64,000 nucleotides of DNA. It comes from Mytilus edulis (Eukaryota; Mollusca; Bivalvia; Mytilida; Mytilidae). Below are positions 32,101-50,462 of this stretch, in pieces. The stretch covers positions 26,015,386-26,079,385 of the forward strand of contig NC_092348.1 in assembly GCF_963676685.1 (NCBI RefSeq). The letters are read 5' to 3'. Position numbers and translations under genes: made by a program. How positions within the stretch are numbered: position 1 is the stretch's first letter; each line of letters starts with the position of its first letter. Under the pieces are notes generated by a model. That model saw nothing but the letters and a program-made list of their open reading frames with translations. It searched no databases and had not been told where the DNA came from.

Positions 32101-33133
32101 ACAGTATAATCTTATTAAACAAACTAATGAAAATAGTTCAAAATTCAATTATGAGTCCCCTATCCTTAGTTCCAATGACTTTTTTTTTTATAAAGGAACC
32201 TATGCTTTCTACCTGCTTTTGTGTTGATGGGGAAAAAATATTTATCATCAAGATTTCATTTTCTTTGAGGGTATTAAAATTTTCTATACTTTTAGCCTTT
32301 GTTAATTTTTCAATAAAAACTGGTCTAATGGAAGCGTTTTTCGTGCAATACAAAAGAAAATGTTTTTCATCCTCAATTGTATTGCAGGACTGACAGAACC
32401 GGTTTTCCTAGCTATTTTTAGATGTCTCCCTTTTTTTATAATAAATTATGATAATTTAATCTTAATTTAGTGATATTACGTCTATTTTCAAATATATTTG
32501 AATTCAGATATGTTTCTATTTTATATACTTTGTTTTAATGTTTTATATAATAGACGTTTACTGTTACTATTTTCTCAAATTTATGTTTATATACTTTTTT
32601 CATAATGATTAAGGAGTTTAATTTTTAATTCAGTTTTAAGTGTTTTTATTTGGTTTAGATTCTTACACTCCTCAATATGCTTAAAATCTACATTTGCTTC
32701 CTTTGCAATGTTTTTTTTATATACGTATTTACGGTAAACCATGTGTAATATCCTGCTGAGTCTAGATTCTTTGATAGAGTGAAAGCCTCATAAAATAAGG
32801 GATTTATACAATTATACCCAAAAAACGATAATACGTGTGTTTCTATATATGCAATAACTCAAACGGCTCGAAATCGTTCCCATGAACCTATAAATAAGTT
32901 AATCCGAAACAATCAAAGATCTACCAATAACATCAAATATAAACTAACAAATAAAAAACACACAAAAGATATAACTTTGAAGACTGTACACATATGTTTC
33001 TGACATTTACAACCGCCATACATACCTGTCCGACATAGGGTCTCTCTTGTAACACATGTATACGGGGAACATAGTTTGTAATCTGTCGGATTAATTTCAC
33101 ACTTTGTTAAATTTTTCCCATTCTCCATTTTAC
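29187..33133 (-). CDS. Small type I membrane protein with one LDL-receptor class A domain (5' end unresolved)
   Basis: Exons on the minus strand: 33133-33026, 30742-30494, 29461-29187 (stop TAA), phases 1/1. Counting from the first Met in exon 33133-33026 the product is 208 residues: an N-glycosylation site NLT at 6-8; a half LDLa-like segment with Cys 10, 20, 25 and 32; a full LDLa domain 36-70 with six Cys and the calcium box CGDNSDE (61-67); a transmembrane segment about 84-107; a basic stop-transfer KWKRRRR; and an about 93-residue cytosolic tail rich in charge and ending IDDDD. An extracellular LDLa needs a signal peptide, and none is seen, so an upstream exon is likely. One candidate donor is at 34757 (GGTTCTTTGGGTCTTG|GTAAG on the minus strand), but its frame has a stop just upstream; other minus donors are near 35990 and 36325. 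No specific orthologue is recognised. Confidence 0.75.
30937..31059. mobile_element. Short GGCGGATCC-type TIR element
   Basis: AGGCGGATCCAGGGGG at the left is mirrored by GGGTCCGCCACTG at the right. The interior GACTGGAGCCCCCC matches copies at 19634 and 56744. It lies in an intron of the LDLa gene. Confidence 0.65.
31262..31585 (-). repeat. RT-element tail, minus strand
   Basis: ATTGAGACATCTATCTG, ATCGTACGGCCTTCAACGAT and GCTCCTGACTTGGGATAG are the reverse of the tail family, ending GAATGTGCCGGGGTTAAAC. A small plus-strand tail end (CAATCATACCACATCTCC) is at about 31750. Both lie in the LDLa gene intron. Confidence 0.6.
32138..32405 (-). pseudogene. LINE ORF2 C-terminal fragment
   Basis: On the minus strand from about 32400 the frame reads CQSCNTIEDEKHFLLYC, the same cysteine-histidine knuckle as the fragment at 9554-10000 (shared IEDEKH), followed by about 65 residues of low similarity. 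It is a 3' remnant of a non-LTR retrotransposon in the LDLa gene intron. No RT domain remains. Confidence 0.6.
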
Positions 33134-33651
33134 CTGAAATAGAATTTAAAAAGGTTCAAGTTGTTTATATTTTTCTTTAAATACAGTATTTAATTTGGTA
33201 CATAGGGATTGCTTCTATTGTCAAATATCTGTGGTTTATGTTTACTTTTTATATGAAATAATTACATAACACAGTGAACATGTTGAATGAGTTTTTTATG
33301 TGGTTTTACAAAATGTAGTTCATTGAAATAAAAATCAATTCTTTTGTTAAATGTTAAATAAAAACTCAGAAAAACTGTTATATCATTTAACCCTTTCTCC
33401 ATAAGAGAATCAAAGTACCTATCAATTCACACTGCCCTTGTGACAGTTGAAGGCATATTTTTCGTCTTGTCCTTTACAGTCAGTTAACTTTTTCAGCGAT
33501 TTTTTTTTATAAGATTAGCACATGCAGTATGCTTATTCATTTTAGTTTAACTTATGCGCGGTTGTTGAAAGATTGAAAATTTCAATTAGAAAATTGTGAA
33601 CCTTCGGCAGTAAGTAATTTGATCACATGCATAAGATAGTTCTGTGATTTC

Positions 33652-33835
33652 GAACTGCTGAAAATACATATTGGCCAGAATGATCTTCGCATTGCTGAAA
33701 ATACATATTGGTCAGAATGATCTTCGCATTGCTGAAAATACATATTGGTCAGAATGATCTTCGCATTGCTGAAAATACATATTGGTCAGAATGATCTTCG
33801 CACTGCTGGGATATACATATTGGTCAAAATATTGA
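33652..33835. repeat. 37-bp minisatellite, four and a half copies
   Basis: The unit GCTGAAAATACATATTGGTC plus AGAATGATCTTCGCATT occurs four times almost unchanged, followed by a decayed partial copy. It is upstream of the LDLa exon 33026-33133 in its intron or 5' region. Confidence 0.9.
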
Positions 33836-33904
33836 CAAGAAAATTAGTACACGAACTCGTTACAATAAGTATAATCAATCTGAATGAGACATTGATTAAA
33901 ATTG

Positions 33905-34045
33905 TGAATTGAGATGGGGAATATTCCAAAGAGACCACAACCCGACCAAGGGGCAGAACACAGCCGACGCCACTAATGCGTCTTCAACAGAACGAGAAAA
34001 TGCCAGAGGCGGACTTCAGCTGTCCCCTAAACAAAAATGTGTACT
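33905..34045 (-). repeat. Family 2 tail repeat, minus-strand fragment
   Basis: GAGATGGGGAATATTCCAAA, GACCACAACCCGACCA and CAGCTGTCCCCTAAACAAA are the reverse of the end of the copies at 24391-24806 and 40430-40840. Confidence 0.6.
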
Positions 34046-36751
34046 AGTTCAGTAAAAATGGACGTCAAACTAAATTCCTAAATATACAAATGATTGTTTA
34101 CTCTTCTTTCGCTTACAAGTAAAGTCGGGTTCGACCTCCCTTACTATCTCAGTTATTGTTTGTGTATGCAATTTACATCGAAAGCCAAATACGTCAAACG
34201 TTGGAGATAATAACAAATAAAAGATTATCAACAAAACAATCAACTATCTATAAGGTCAATTTAAAGTTAAAGCATAATTATGAATTCTTATACTCGAATA
34301 AATTTCACATCAAATGTATCATTTTTATAAACTCTTTTTAAAATGTGCAAAAAACGATTTTGTATATGTCACGCTTACGTTCTAATTCCATATAAAAAAC
34401 ATACACAGATAAAAATATTTTCTAATTTAGTTAATCAAACATTAAATTAAACCATATATTCCATTATAATAGTTTAACATTAAAGTCCGTGTAATTTAGA
34501 TACAAAATGTATTAATTTTTTAAAACATAACCGCTTGCGGAGAAAACTGATTTGCTATATATCATGTAAAATATTGCTTTACGTGGTCATCTAGTTCAAA
34601 TGTTATATATCTGGTAACATACGTAGATAATAATGATTACTAATTTAGTTATTCAAACATTAAATTAAACGATATATGCGATTTAAATAGGTTAACATTA
34701 AAGCCCGTGTATTATAAATGAACGCTTAAATTCAAATTTTAAAGTTTAACTTACCAAGACCCAAAGAACCTCCGATAATCGTCTTTTACATCAAAAATAT
34801 TTATAAAACTGGCCTGAGGATAGATTTTCGTGACCTAGCTGTAATAAGTTCGGACAGGTATTTGAAATTCCAGTCTACATAAATCTACATCAATCTTATT
34901 TTCCATATCATTTAATGTCAACATGATATCTTAACATAGGACAACGTCTTCACATTGAAGTTTATCTACCGTCTGTGTATCGGTCATGTTTAGTTTGCTT
35001 ATATTAGGCATATTTACATTCGGACAGTCAAGTAGGCCAGTGTCTGAATGCGATATATGAAACAATTATATCAGTATAGTTATTTACAGGTTTGAACCCT
35101 TGATTTTGTTTTAGATGTTGCATTAAATAAGACATTTTAATATAATATTTCATTTGTGTATTTTGTTTCTGTTGAAATATTCAGAATAAGTAAACTAATT
35201 CGGCAAAAAAATACTAGTTTTAAACTCACAGTTCAGCAACAAAAGTCAATATTGGACTTATTCTACGTATGTGGACAATGGTTGGTAGTTTTCTCATTGG
35301 CAATCTTACCACATCTCCTTAATTATTGTTATGTTAATGTTACGTCACACGAAAAGACATTAGCAATTAGTCTTGTTGAGATGATACGATCAATTAGCTA
35401 TACAGTCTTGTTGAAGCGAGAATTTCAAATTATTATCATTGCGATTCCAATTTAGATAAGGTTCAACTACATTTATTTAAATTGCATTACGTTCACGACT
35501 TAACATAACCTTTTATTCCGAACAATCCATCACATTGTTTGAACATGATTCTAAAAGTATTTGTGTACAGCATGTAATAAACACACAAACATTCGGTCAG
35601 TATATATATATATGTATTATAAATGCTTGAAGTTATTACATGTGCATGCATATAATTTACATAATTATTAAGATAGCACATGCCAACAATCCAATTAAAA
35701 GAGGGTCCCTTGTTCATGGAAATTAAGAAATTTTAACCAGGCCACCATGGGATGCAGCCGATGCAGAGATAGGCAGTTTTTTTTAATAACTATTTCTAAT
35801 ATAAGAATTTGCTTCCTTTCGACATGTTGAAATAAGTTTTAAAAAATCATGAATGAACTTATAACTTTCATAATCTCATATTGTTACTAAAATTATGATT
35901 ATTTGATTATTTCGAGGGGAATATTTAGAATCCAAATAAAAAATATTTTGTACATTTTTTCTGACTTTAAGAAGCAAAAAACGTGACTTACCGTTTCAGT
36001 GTACCTATAGAATTATCCTAATGGTGTCAATGGTGACAGTTTGAAAGCCGGAAACTACACCTTGTTAAGCAATTATGAAGTGATCCATGGCCATAGGACA
36101 TGATACTGTTTAGAGGTGTCCCGTTTCACAACTATAACTCTAATTGATAACAAATACTGATTTAAATACTTATCTGTCGGCCGGTATGAAACATTTTACT
36201 GATTAAAGGTATAAGTTAATAAGGAGCTTAACGTTAAAAAAAATGAGTAATTACAATTTGTCATACATAATGAACATACTTGCTTTGTTTTTAAATTACA
36301 TGTTCTTGAATTAATTTTCTCTCACCTGGATCTATTCTGAGTCACCGTCTTAAATGTGTGAAAGTTTTTGTTATATTTCATGGGAAACCCACAGTGGATA
36401 TTATATTCCAGAGATCAATGTAATCGTCTATAGAAGGATAAAATTGTATGATGTCATTCAACAATATGTGCACTTTTGGTATGCAGTAGAACATATTAAA
36501 TCGATGACAAAACAGTCGAGATGATCAAACCTTTTTTAATCATATGCAGGCCATTTATTGACGAATAGAAGCGATTCGATATATTGTACTCATCTGACCA
36601 ATTCATGATCGACAATATGTGAATTAAACCTTATAAATTGATAACCAATAACATATCATATTCTTTAAATATATTTCAGAGATTATTCCATTGATATCAA
36701 TAATGCTAATTGATTGTGTCACAGATGCTTTGACCGGCTTTATTAAAAAAA
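34046..36751. other. Region upstream of the LDLa gene
   Basis: This probably holds the 5' exons and promoter of the LDLa gene, but none is proven. Minus-strand GT donors occur at 34757 (CTTG|GTAAG), about 35992 (AAACG|GTAAG) and about 36324 (TCCAG|GTGAG). A plus-strand RT-tail fragment is at 35303-35322 (CATTGGCAATCTTACCAC). The 99-codon plus frame at 35156 has no recognisable motif. Confidence 0.35.
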
Positions 36752-36965
36752 AGGGGGGGGGGGTGGTGGTAACAAAATATAAGTCGATAAAAATAGACAA
36801 CACCACGGCTAAAACACAATGATAAAATATGACATTAAAATAGGCTACAAGACACAACTGAGCAACAGAAAGCCCACAAAAAAAACCCCGTAAATGACAT
36901 CATGTGCTCAAGATGGGCCAGCAGTTCCTGCTCAACCATAATACCTGTTGTGTAACTTGATTGAT
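36752..36965 (-). repeat. Dispersed tail-type repeat with G-rich run
   Basis: A run of eleven G follows AAAAAAA at about 36745-36765, then words related to 3120-3310 (GACAACACCACGGCTAAAAC, CAACTGAGCAACAGAAAGCC). It ends near CAACCATAATACC. Confidence 0.45.
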
Positions 36966-37194
36966 TATGATGAAGTATGATCAAATATTCCTGTTCGAAA
37001 ACCTAATTTTAAATCAATGCGGAACAAGTAGAAAATAGACACTGACAATTTAAGCATCTCAAATCACACCGTGATTGACGAATAGATAAACGATCAATGT
37101 CATATATCAGTGGTATTGTCATAAAAGGGTTTTAGATTAGATTATGAGTATATTCGTCGCAGATGTACCGATTTTATGAACATTTTAGTCGAAA

Positions 37195-37515
37195 AACATG
37201 TTAAACCCCGCCACATTATTTATGTATGTGCCTGTCCCAAGTCAGGAGCCTGTAATTCAGTGGTTGTCGTTTGTTTATGTGTTACATATTTGTTTTTCGT
37301 TCATTTTTTTACATAAATAAGGCCGTTAGTTTTCTCGTTTGAATTGTTAAATACATTGTCTTATCGGGGCCTATTATAGCTGACTATGCGGTATGGGCTT
37401 TGCTCATTGTTGAAGGCCGTACGGCGACCTATAGTTGTTAATGTCTGTGTCATTTTGGTCTTTTGTGGATAGTTGTCTCATTGGCAATCATACCACATCT
37501 TCTTTTTTTATATAT
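37195..37515 (+). repeat. RT-element tail, best uninterrupted copy
   Basis: It begins GTTAAACCCCGCCACATTAT, continues CCTGTCCCAAGTCAGGAGCC, GTTTTTCGTTCATTTTTTT, ACATAAATAAGGCCGTTAG, GAAGGCCGTACGGCGACC and ends CAATCATACCACATCTTC plus T-rich sequence. It matches the region after the RT stop codon at 7208-7326 joined to 9119-9325. Confidence 0.75.
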
Positions 37516-38340
37516 GGTTTATTTATTGGTCAACTTCGCTTTGAACTATAACAATAAATGAATGCAAGGACTCTTTTTTGCAGTTTTTTTTCGGTTTGCC
37601 TAGAACAGATATAAGGGAACATGCATGTCTGGAGGGGTACACGTTCGGAATTTTTTTTCCTAATTTAAAAGTGAACATGCATATAGAAGAAAATATCAAT
37701 ATCTTGAATAATTTCTTTTTATCTTTACCGGTAATTTTTATTTGTGATTTTGTCATACTGAAGCTTTATAAAAGGGAAATACAATGACGACAGCAATATA
37801 CGGCAATTAAGATTTTATATAATTATAAAAAAAAAAAGATCTGAAACTTGTGAAGTCAGTGAACATTTTACTAGTTGCAGATATAAATCGAAATTCGTAT
37901 ACGTATGATTTCTTGTTCAATTTAGTAAGCAAATACATATTTATAACATATAGCGTGAAACTTGTGTTTTTCCTCAGCAGCTTTCAATTCATCAAACATC
38001 GTCTACAACCTTATCTTTGGTATGTGTCTATGATGTTTGTTTTTTGGAACACTCAAGGAATTGTATAGTGATAGTTTCACTAGGAAAATCCTTTGAACAT
38101 TATTGTCACTGCATGAGCTGGTCAGCTAGTTCCAAAAATAAATGATTCACTAATTTTCACTGAGACAATGAACATTTATTAATTAACTCCTCAACAATCG
38201 TCAACATGAAGAAAAACACTATCTAGTTTTTAGTTTTCTTTGTTTCGGGCCTGTTTTGTATTCTGTTGTTTGTTTTTAAAATTTTCCCGTCTTTTACCAT
38301 AATGGTGTCAGTTTGTCATGTGTCTACAACGAGTTTGACT
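37516..38340. other. Intergenic stretch without recognised features
   Basis: Short frames on both strands (37523-38068) have no known motif. The sequence is AT-rich with no clear repeat. Confidence 0.4.
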
Positions 38341-38376
38341 ATATCTACAGTTCTAAACATAATGAAATTCCGTGTA

Positions 38377-38818
38377 TACGTATATACAGAAATAATTCCG
38401 TATACATATGTCGAATTTCTTATACACAGAAATAATTATGTATATACAGAAATATTTATGTATACACAGAAAGATAGTAATTCTGTTTATACGGAATTCG
38501 ATTTATGTATATACGTAAATCGAATTCTGTATATGCAGAAATAATTACGTCTACAGAAATAATTATGTATATACGAAATTCGATTTACGTATATACGAAA
38601 CAGAATTCGATTTACGTGTAAACAGAATTCGATTTACGTATAGACGTAATTATTTCTGTATATACAGAATTCGATTTACGTATATACATAAATCGAATTC
38701 CGTATATACAGAATTACTATCTTTCTGTGTATACATAAATATTTCTGTATATACATAATTATTTCTGTGTATAAGAAATTCGACGTATGTATATACGGAA
38801 TTATTTCTGTATATACGT
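38377..38818. repeat. Long near-perfect inverted repeat made of GTATATAC-type words
   Basis: The left arm (38377 to about 38555) pairs with the right arm (about 38640 to 38818) at well over 90 percent by eye; for example CACAGAAAGATAGTAATTCT pairs with AGAATTACTATCTTTCTGTG. The loop is about 85 bp and is itself made of ATTCGATTTACGTATA repeats. Simple related words continue to about 38935. The arms consist of the words CAGAAATAATT, AATTCGATTTA and CGTATATACG. It is upstream of TMEM208 by about 0.7 kb. Confidence 0.85.
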
Positions 38819-38935
38819 AATTCGATTTCTGTGTATACGTAATTATTTCTGTATATACATAAATCGATTTACGTATATACGTAATTATTTTTGTATATTC
38901 GTAAATAAAATTATGTATATACATAAATATGTTTG

Positions 38936-39550
38936 ACCCTGAGTGATTCCGCGCAATAACTTTGGCATCTTTTGGGTCTAGGATGAAGTTTAAAATTAAA
39001 AAAAAAATGCAGTACAGGATTATTTTGGAGAAAAAAAAAAGACAAGATAAGCACAAACACTTGTCTCAGATTTTTTTTTTATATATACCTTAATATAACA
39101 CAGGTACATATATTTTTTTACAGACAAGTGCCTGTGAGGGTGAGACACTTTGCCAAAAAAAAATGCAGGTGACAATTAATGTCAAAAAGGTCAGGATAAA
39201 CTAAAAAAAAAAGAGTGAAGAATAAAAAGGCAGGACAGAAATTACAAGTTATAAAAATACAGGACGTCCTAGCCCCCAATATAATTTAAAAATAAAATAG
39301 TAGCACCCTAATTATATTTTTTTCTTTTTTTGCTTGTTAGTTTCTAATGACGGAATAAAAGCATGTCCCCTTCCGGATATTGATATTTGCGTGGCTTTTT
39401 ATTTATTGTCTCAAATGTGTTTTTAAAATATACAAATTTTCCCACCGGATTAAAAGTTATCAATATACATTGAGGAAAATTTTCCCCGAATTGTTTCTTT
39501 TAACATATGTTGAAAACTTTGGTGCAGTTGATTAATTTTAGCTCTTAAAA
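38936..39550. other. Region upstream of TMEM208
   Basis: This should contain the TMEM208 promoter and 5' UTR. A-rich runs (at 38999, 39032, 39157, 39204) and AT-rich sequence are seen; no TATA box or other element could be assigned. Confidence 0.35.
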
Positions 39551-45306
<5,756 letters not shown>

Positions 45307-46460
45307 TACTTCAGCATTTTAGGATTTTTTAAAATTAACAATTTTGACTATTTCTTCATTATTCATATAAATAGAATTAAAATGATTTATGGTCCGCTAA
45401 AGGTGAAATAACAACTAACACATATTATGATGATGCAGGCCACAGATGTGACAGTTTATGTTTCAAAATCAATCATATCAAAAGATACATGTATAAAATT
45501 TGCATACACTACAATTATAAGTACCAATTATGAATTTAAATATACAATACTTTCATTACAGTCTGAACCAATGAGCATATTATGTAATAATGAAAAGACA
45601 AATGTCATCAATTATTGAAATTGAATTTTTTGAAAAGTCAATTAATTTAGAGTTATCTCCCCTTGACTATAAATTTGTTAATAATAGTGTAACATCTCAA
45701 CTTTTGGGAGCAGATACCGCTCTAATTGTCCTCATTCAAATCAACCATTAAGGAACCTCTTTACAAGGTGGAAGAAGGGGAAGGGGGAGGGGATAAAAAT
45801 ATTTTATGAAATTTAATGTCACCAAATTTCTGTACTTGTTTCTCCTTTGGCAGCAATTTGGAAAAGAGGCTGGATATTAAAACATGTGCTTGAAGTAGTG
45901 TCCCCTTCAATTAGAGAATTCCAAAGAGTTTCAAGTCAGATAATCACATATGTCCAAACTTAACTATGTTTTACATATTTCTAAAAATTACAAAACATGA
46001 TAACACGAGACTGAATACAATAAAAAATTACAGTCTTTATTTGTACCATAAAGTCACCTATGCTGCACATAAGTGTATTTAATTATTCAGGAATTTTTAC
46101 CATTATTAGTCACTAAATTGCGAAAAAGACCTACATGCTAGTTCAATACATGGGTTTCTCTCCAGGCATCTGTAAGCATATGATAAGTAAATTATGGGAG
46201 AATTTTCTTCTGTGCCGACATTGATGTCCAAAATTTGTAATTCTCTTTTATATGACCACAATTCTCCAAGCAGATATTACCATTTTTAAATTATGTAAGA
46301 CGTTATGACAGTTCTTTTAACTATTCTTGAATTTTGACACAATTTCAAAATAATTTTGAATATTGTAACAATGTTGCAACAATTTTAAAATATTTTTAGA
46401 CCTTATTGCATGCAATTTTCAAATATTTTTTGATTTATCCATCATTTTCATTTATTTTAT
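45307..46460 (+). other. TMEM208 3' UTR and downstream
   Basis: No other gene is seen. AATAAA at 46019-46024 is the first plausible polyadenylation signal after the stop. Frames here have no motif. Confidence 0.4.
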
Positions 46461-46461
46461 A

Positions 46462-47153
46462 AAGGAGCACTAGCTGTCAAATTCATGTTCATTGATTTGA
46501 CTCAAATTCTCGTATTTAATTAATAACCATGTAAACCATTTATCCAAATTATAAAAAGTCTAAAATAAATTATTTACAGGGCGTGGGCTCAATAATATGC
46601 AGCCTCGTTTCATGCATATTTTAGTTTCGATGCCTTCTAATTAAGTATCAAGTTGACCTCTGAATACCTCCAATCGTCATATAAGCGATATAAACAAAAA
46701 TATAAATAGAAAGTGACCTTGTGTAAGTGGATTTTTCTAGGTTTGATTAATTTCATATAGATTAAAAATGTATGTTAGTCATCGTTTTTACCCGTATAAG
46801 AATGATTTTGTGTGGATCAAATCAGTAAATCAAATGATATACCTTTGTTTCACTTTCAATGTTGACATTCTTTTACCTTTAATAACTTAACACGCACAAT
46901 GCATGCATTATCTGTCTCTAGCTTAGGGGTTAAATTGAAGTTCACATGACTACAGATTCAAGGAGGTCAAATTATTCACTTGCAAGTGAATAATTCATCA
47001 TCAATGTTTCTGAGCATATTTTGACAAAATTGAACCATATATATATATTGACGGCTAAAAATGAATTATTATTGCACTATTTCACTTTTTTTTATGATTG
47101 AACAAAAAAATCATACTTCAGATTTTTAAAGATCTTGTAGCTAGTGCCCCTTT
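46462..47153. mobile_element. TIR element AAGGAGCACTAGCT, copy 1
   Basis: AAGGAGCACTAGCTGTCAAA at the left and TAGCTAGTGCCCCTT at the right are inverted; TA is on both flanks. The interior, including GACTCAAATTCTCGTATTT and TCACTTGCAAGTGAATAATT, is shared with copy 2 at 52080-52698. Length about 690 bp, no transposase. Confidence 0.7.
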
Positions 47154-49191
47154 AATATTACAATAATTTCATTCAGTATAGATAACAAAGACATACATTA
47201 ATGTTAACATTTAAACTATGCAATTCATATATTCACAAGTATCTAAAAGTATAGATTTGGAAATTGTAAAAATAACCATCTTGTTTTAATTTTTTTATTA
47301 AATTTTCAATATTTAATTTATGTTGTTGTAAAATATGTATTTTATAGCTTTAAGCTGTACTTACTGGTACACTATATAATATGGATAAATGTTGGCATAC
47401 ATCTTCCTTATTTAATTTCAATAATTTTTTTTCATATATTTATTTGGGGGATGTATTATACAAAAAATTTATATAGAATTCTTAAAAAAGCATGCAAATG
47501 GTTTACAAGACACTGCATGGATAAGAAAAGTTTTGTGAAACAGATGTAAAAAATAAGGGTGTGTTTACGATTCAACATTCTTTGATGAAAACTACATGTA
47601 CACAATGTACTTAATTTCTAAGCAATGTAAAGATATAATTTGTAAAAATAAGGTAATGATTTATTTTGATTTTCTCACAGGAAATAGTAAGTGACTGAGA
47701 TTTATTGTTACATAGTGAAAACAGAGTTACTCTCCTTTAATAAGGTGTATTTTAATTTTTTAAAAGATTTTGTGTTAAAATTTCTTTTTACTTACATTTG
47801 AACCTATCAACTTATATTGTGGAATATTTTAAAACTTTTTTGGCAATAATAAGATTAAAAAACAATATGGCCAATCACAAATTTGCTTTTCTTTTTGTTT
47901 TTAATGAGTTTTGTAAAGACAATAATTAATTTATGATACTTAATTTTTGTACACAAATTAAAATTGTATATTGGGGTATACTGAGGTATACCAGTTAAAT
48001 ATTTGTATGATTTTCAACTGAGAATCAATAAATGTACTACTAAAAATTTGCAAATATGTAAGAGATAGGCATGAATTATGTCTGTATTTGGAAGATAATT
48101 TTGATAATGTATTTTTCAATTACAAAGGAGTAAGTAGGTCCTGTAAGACCCCTTTTTGGTCTCAAAATACAGTAGTTTTACAAAACTTTTAAAATGTAAA
48201 CTTTTAGCTATTTATTGGAAAGTATAATACTTTTGTTATATATATATATATATGTCCTGTTTTTTGACAATACAATGCAAATATATCGGGTTCTAGCATC
48301 ATTGAGTCATGCTAAATTACTTAATCTTCACAAGTTTAGCATTTGTGTTAAATTTTAGACAGTTCCATCTTAAATGACAGTGGCCGCATTTATGTAAATT
48401 CTTAATATTTAAATGTAAGTTGTATTTGATGATGATACATAACATATATAAAGGTTGAGTGTGAACACGGATGTAGCCACTTTCATTATTCTGACAAAAA
48501 CCATCTGAAAAGTGACATTTTTTTTGTCAGATTTTCATATACTTCAGGAGTTCTTTAACTGCATGCTTTCTCAAATTTACATCAGTAAAAATTGAATAAG
48601 TGTTATTTTGTTTTATTTATCCGCATTTGTAGAACAATTTGACAATAGTCCATGTTAACTGTGTTTTTTGTAAGAAATGGATTTCTGTGACATGCGTAAA
48701 GTGCTAAATAAAAAAAAAAGTTTACTTTTTTGTGGATTTAGTCTTTGAGAAAACCTTTAAGATTATGCAGCATATTTGTAGAGTGGATGTGAACTGTGTA
48801 ATTGTTGTAACTTAGATACTATGACATAACATGGAATTTGTGTCCTTCAATATCTCCTAATTTTATTGCATTTGAGCTTATACATTTATTTTCAAACCAA
48901 GTCCATTTACTTCTATATCATATCAAATTAATAATCTAACCTTTATCGTTATTCAACAGATTTTCTTGTATGACAAAATTTCCATCAGAAGAACTTGAAG
49001 GAATGTATGGTTAGAATAGATACATCATTTAATGATATTAACATTATATATTGTAATAGATTGTAAGCAATATTATGTCCATTGAAGTTGAAATTGATTC
49101 AAATAAAACCTTTAAAAAAGTTGTATGCAATTTGTATGCCCAATCTATGATACTGCAAATTAAGAAATTATTGCCTTCATTTATTTTAGTA
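47154..49191. other. Intergenic stretch without recognised genes
   Basis: The sequence is very AT-rich, with a TATATA run at 48238-48253 and AATAAA signals at 48027, 48704 and 49102 that could serve a long TMEM208 3' UTR. No protein motif is seen. Confidence 0.4.
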
Positions 49192-50462
49192 ATTTTTATA
49201 CGACTGCAAACAAATTGGGATCGTATAATGGTATGATGTCGTTGTCTGCGTCGTCGTCGTCTTCGTCATCTGCGTCGTCCGAAGACACATTTGGTTTCCC
49301 GACAATAGCGTTAGTTTACGTGAATGGATCTCTTTTAAATTTTATAAAAAGGTTCAATACCACAAGTAAAAGGTTTGGATTCATTTTGGGGTCTATGGTG
49401 TCAACAGTTAAGAATTAAAGGCTCAAAAGGGATCAAAAACAAGCATTTTTGTAGTTTCTAGGCAATAACTTGTGTGTAAGTGTATGGATCTCTCTGATAT
49501 TGTTCCACAAAGTTCCATATCACAAAAGGAAGGCTAGGATTGAGTTTTGGCGTTATTATCACATTCATGCAGGAATTAGGGGCCATAAAAGGACCAAAAA
49601 CAAGCATTTTTCTAGTTTCCAAACAATAACTAGTTGTAGTTTACAGTCAATAACTTGTGTTTAAGTATTTAAATCTCTCTGAAGTTATACCACAAGCTTC
49701 CTTACTACAAAGGGATGGTTATGGGGGGTTATGGCTTAAATCATTTCGCAATTAAGGGCAAAAAAGGGGGATAAACAAGGGTTTTTCTGGTTAAAGGACA
49801 ATTTAGACAATTTAAAAGCAGTGTAAGGGAGGTAATCCAATTCAAATTTAAAGAATACTGTTATATTTATGTATAAATTACTTCCTTTACATTGTTTGAA
49901 AATTATGTATTAAGAAATGATGATTGTATTGAGATGATTAGCTGTAAAAAAAAAATGAAGTTACTATATATATACACTAATATTTATTTTAACCATGACT
50001 ATGTCATTTTATATTTTAATATTTTATGATGTTTTTAAATGAGTAGTTATTGTTAAAAACTGCATTAGAAATTTGAATTCAGATTATTTTTGGAATAAGG
50101 AAAAGGGGGAGGGGAACAATTTTTAGGGGGGGGGGGGGGGGTAATTGAGAATTTTTGTGTGTGGGGTTGGGGGGGGGGTACAATTTTCTCATTTCAGATT
50201 TCAGAAATTAAAATTAAAATTTCTTCAAATATTATTTTTTTTTAGGGTTTAATATTTAACAGTATAGTGTATTGCTCAAAGGCAAAATATAAGTTCATTA
50301 GACCACATTCATTCTGTGTCAAAAACCTATGCTGTGTCAACTATTTAATCACAAGCCAAATTCAGAGCTGTATCTAGCTTGAATGTTGTGTCCATACTTG
50401 CCCCAACTGTTCATGGTTGACCTCTGCGGTTGTATAAAACTGCGCCCTGTGGAGCATCTGGT
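49192..50462. mobile_element. Second copy of the TATACGACCGCA element
   Basis: It starts TTTATACGACTGCAAAC and ends TGCGGTTGTATAAAACTGCG, CCCTGTGGAGCATCTGG, matching 3592-5840. It keeps about 150-bp units around CAATAACTTGTGTGTAAG and long G runs at 50105-50180, and lacks the middle blocks of the larger copy. A GTCGTCGTCG run is at 49245-49275. Confidence 0.65.

Noticed and set aside
36740..36770. G-quadruplex-type regulatory element in the G run
   Set aside because: It is one uninterrupted G run next to a poly-A stretch, more likely simple-sequence expansion in a repeat.
38676..39056. 126-residue frame over the inverted repeat
   Set aside because: It is a translation of GTATATAC-type words in a repetitive palindrome, with no independent support.
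49215..49418. Serine-rich frame at the start of the second TATACGACCGCA element
   Set aside because: The serine run is a GTCGTC repeat within a dispersed element and the frame is not kept in the copy at 3592-5840.
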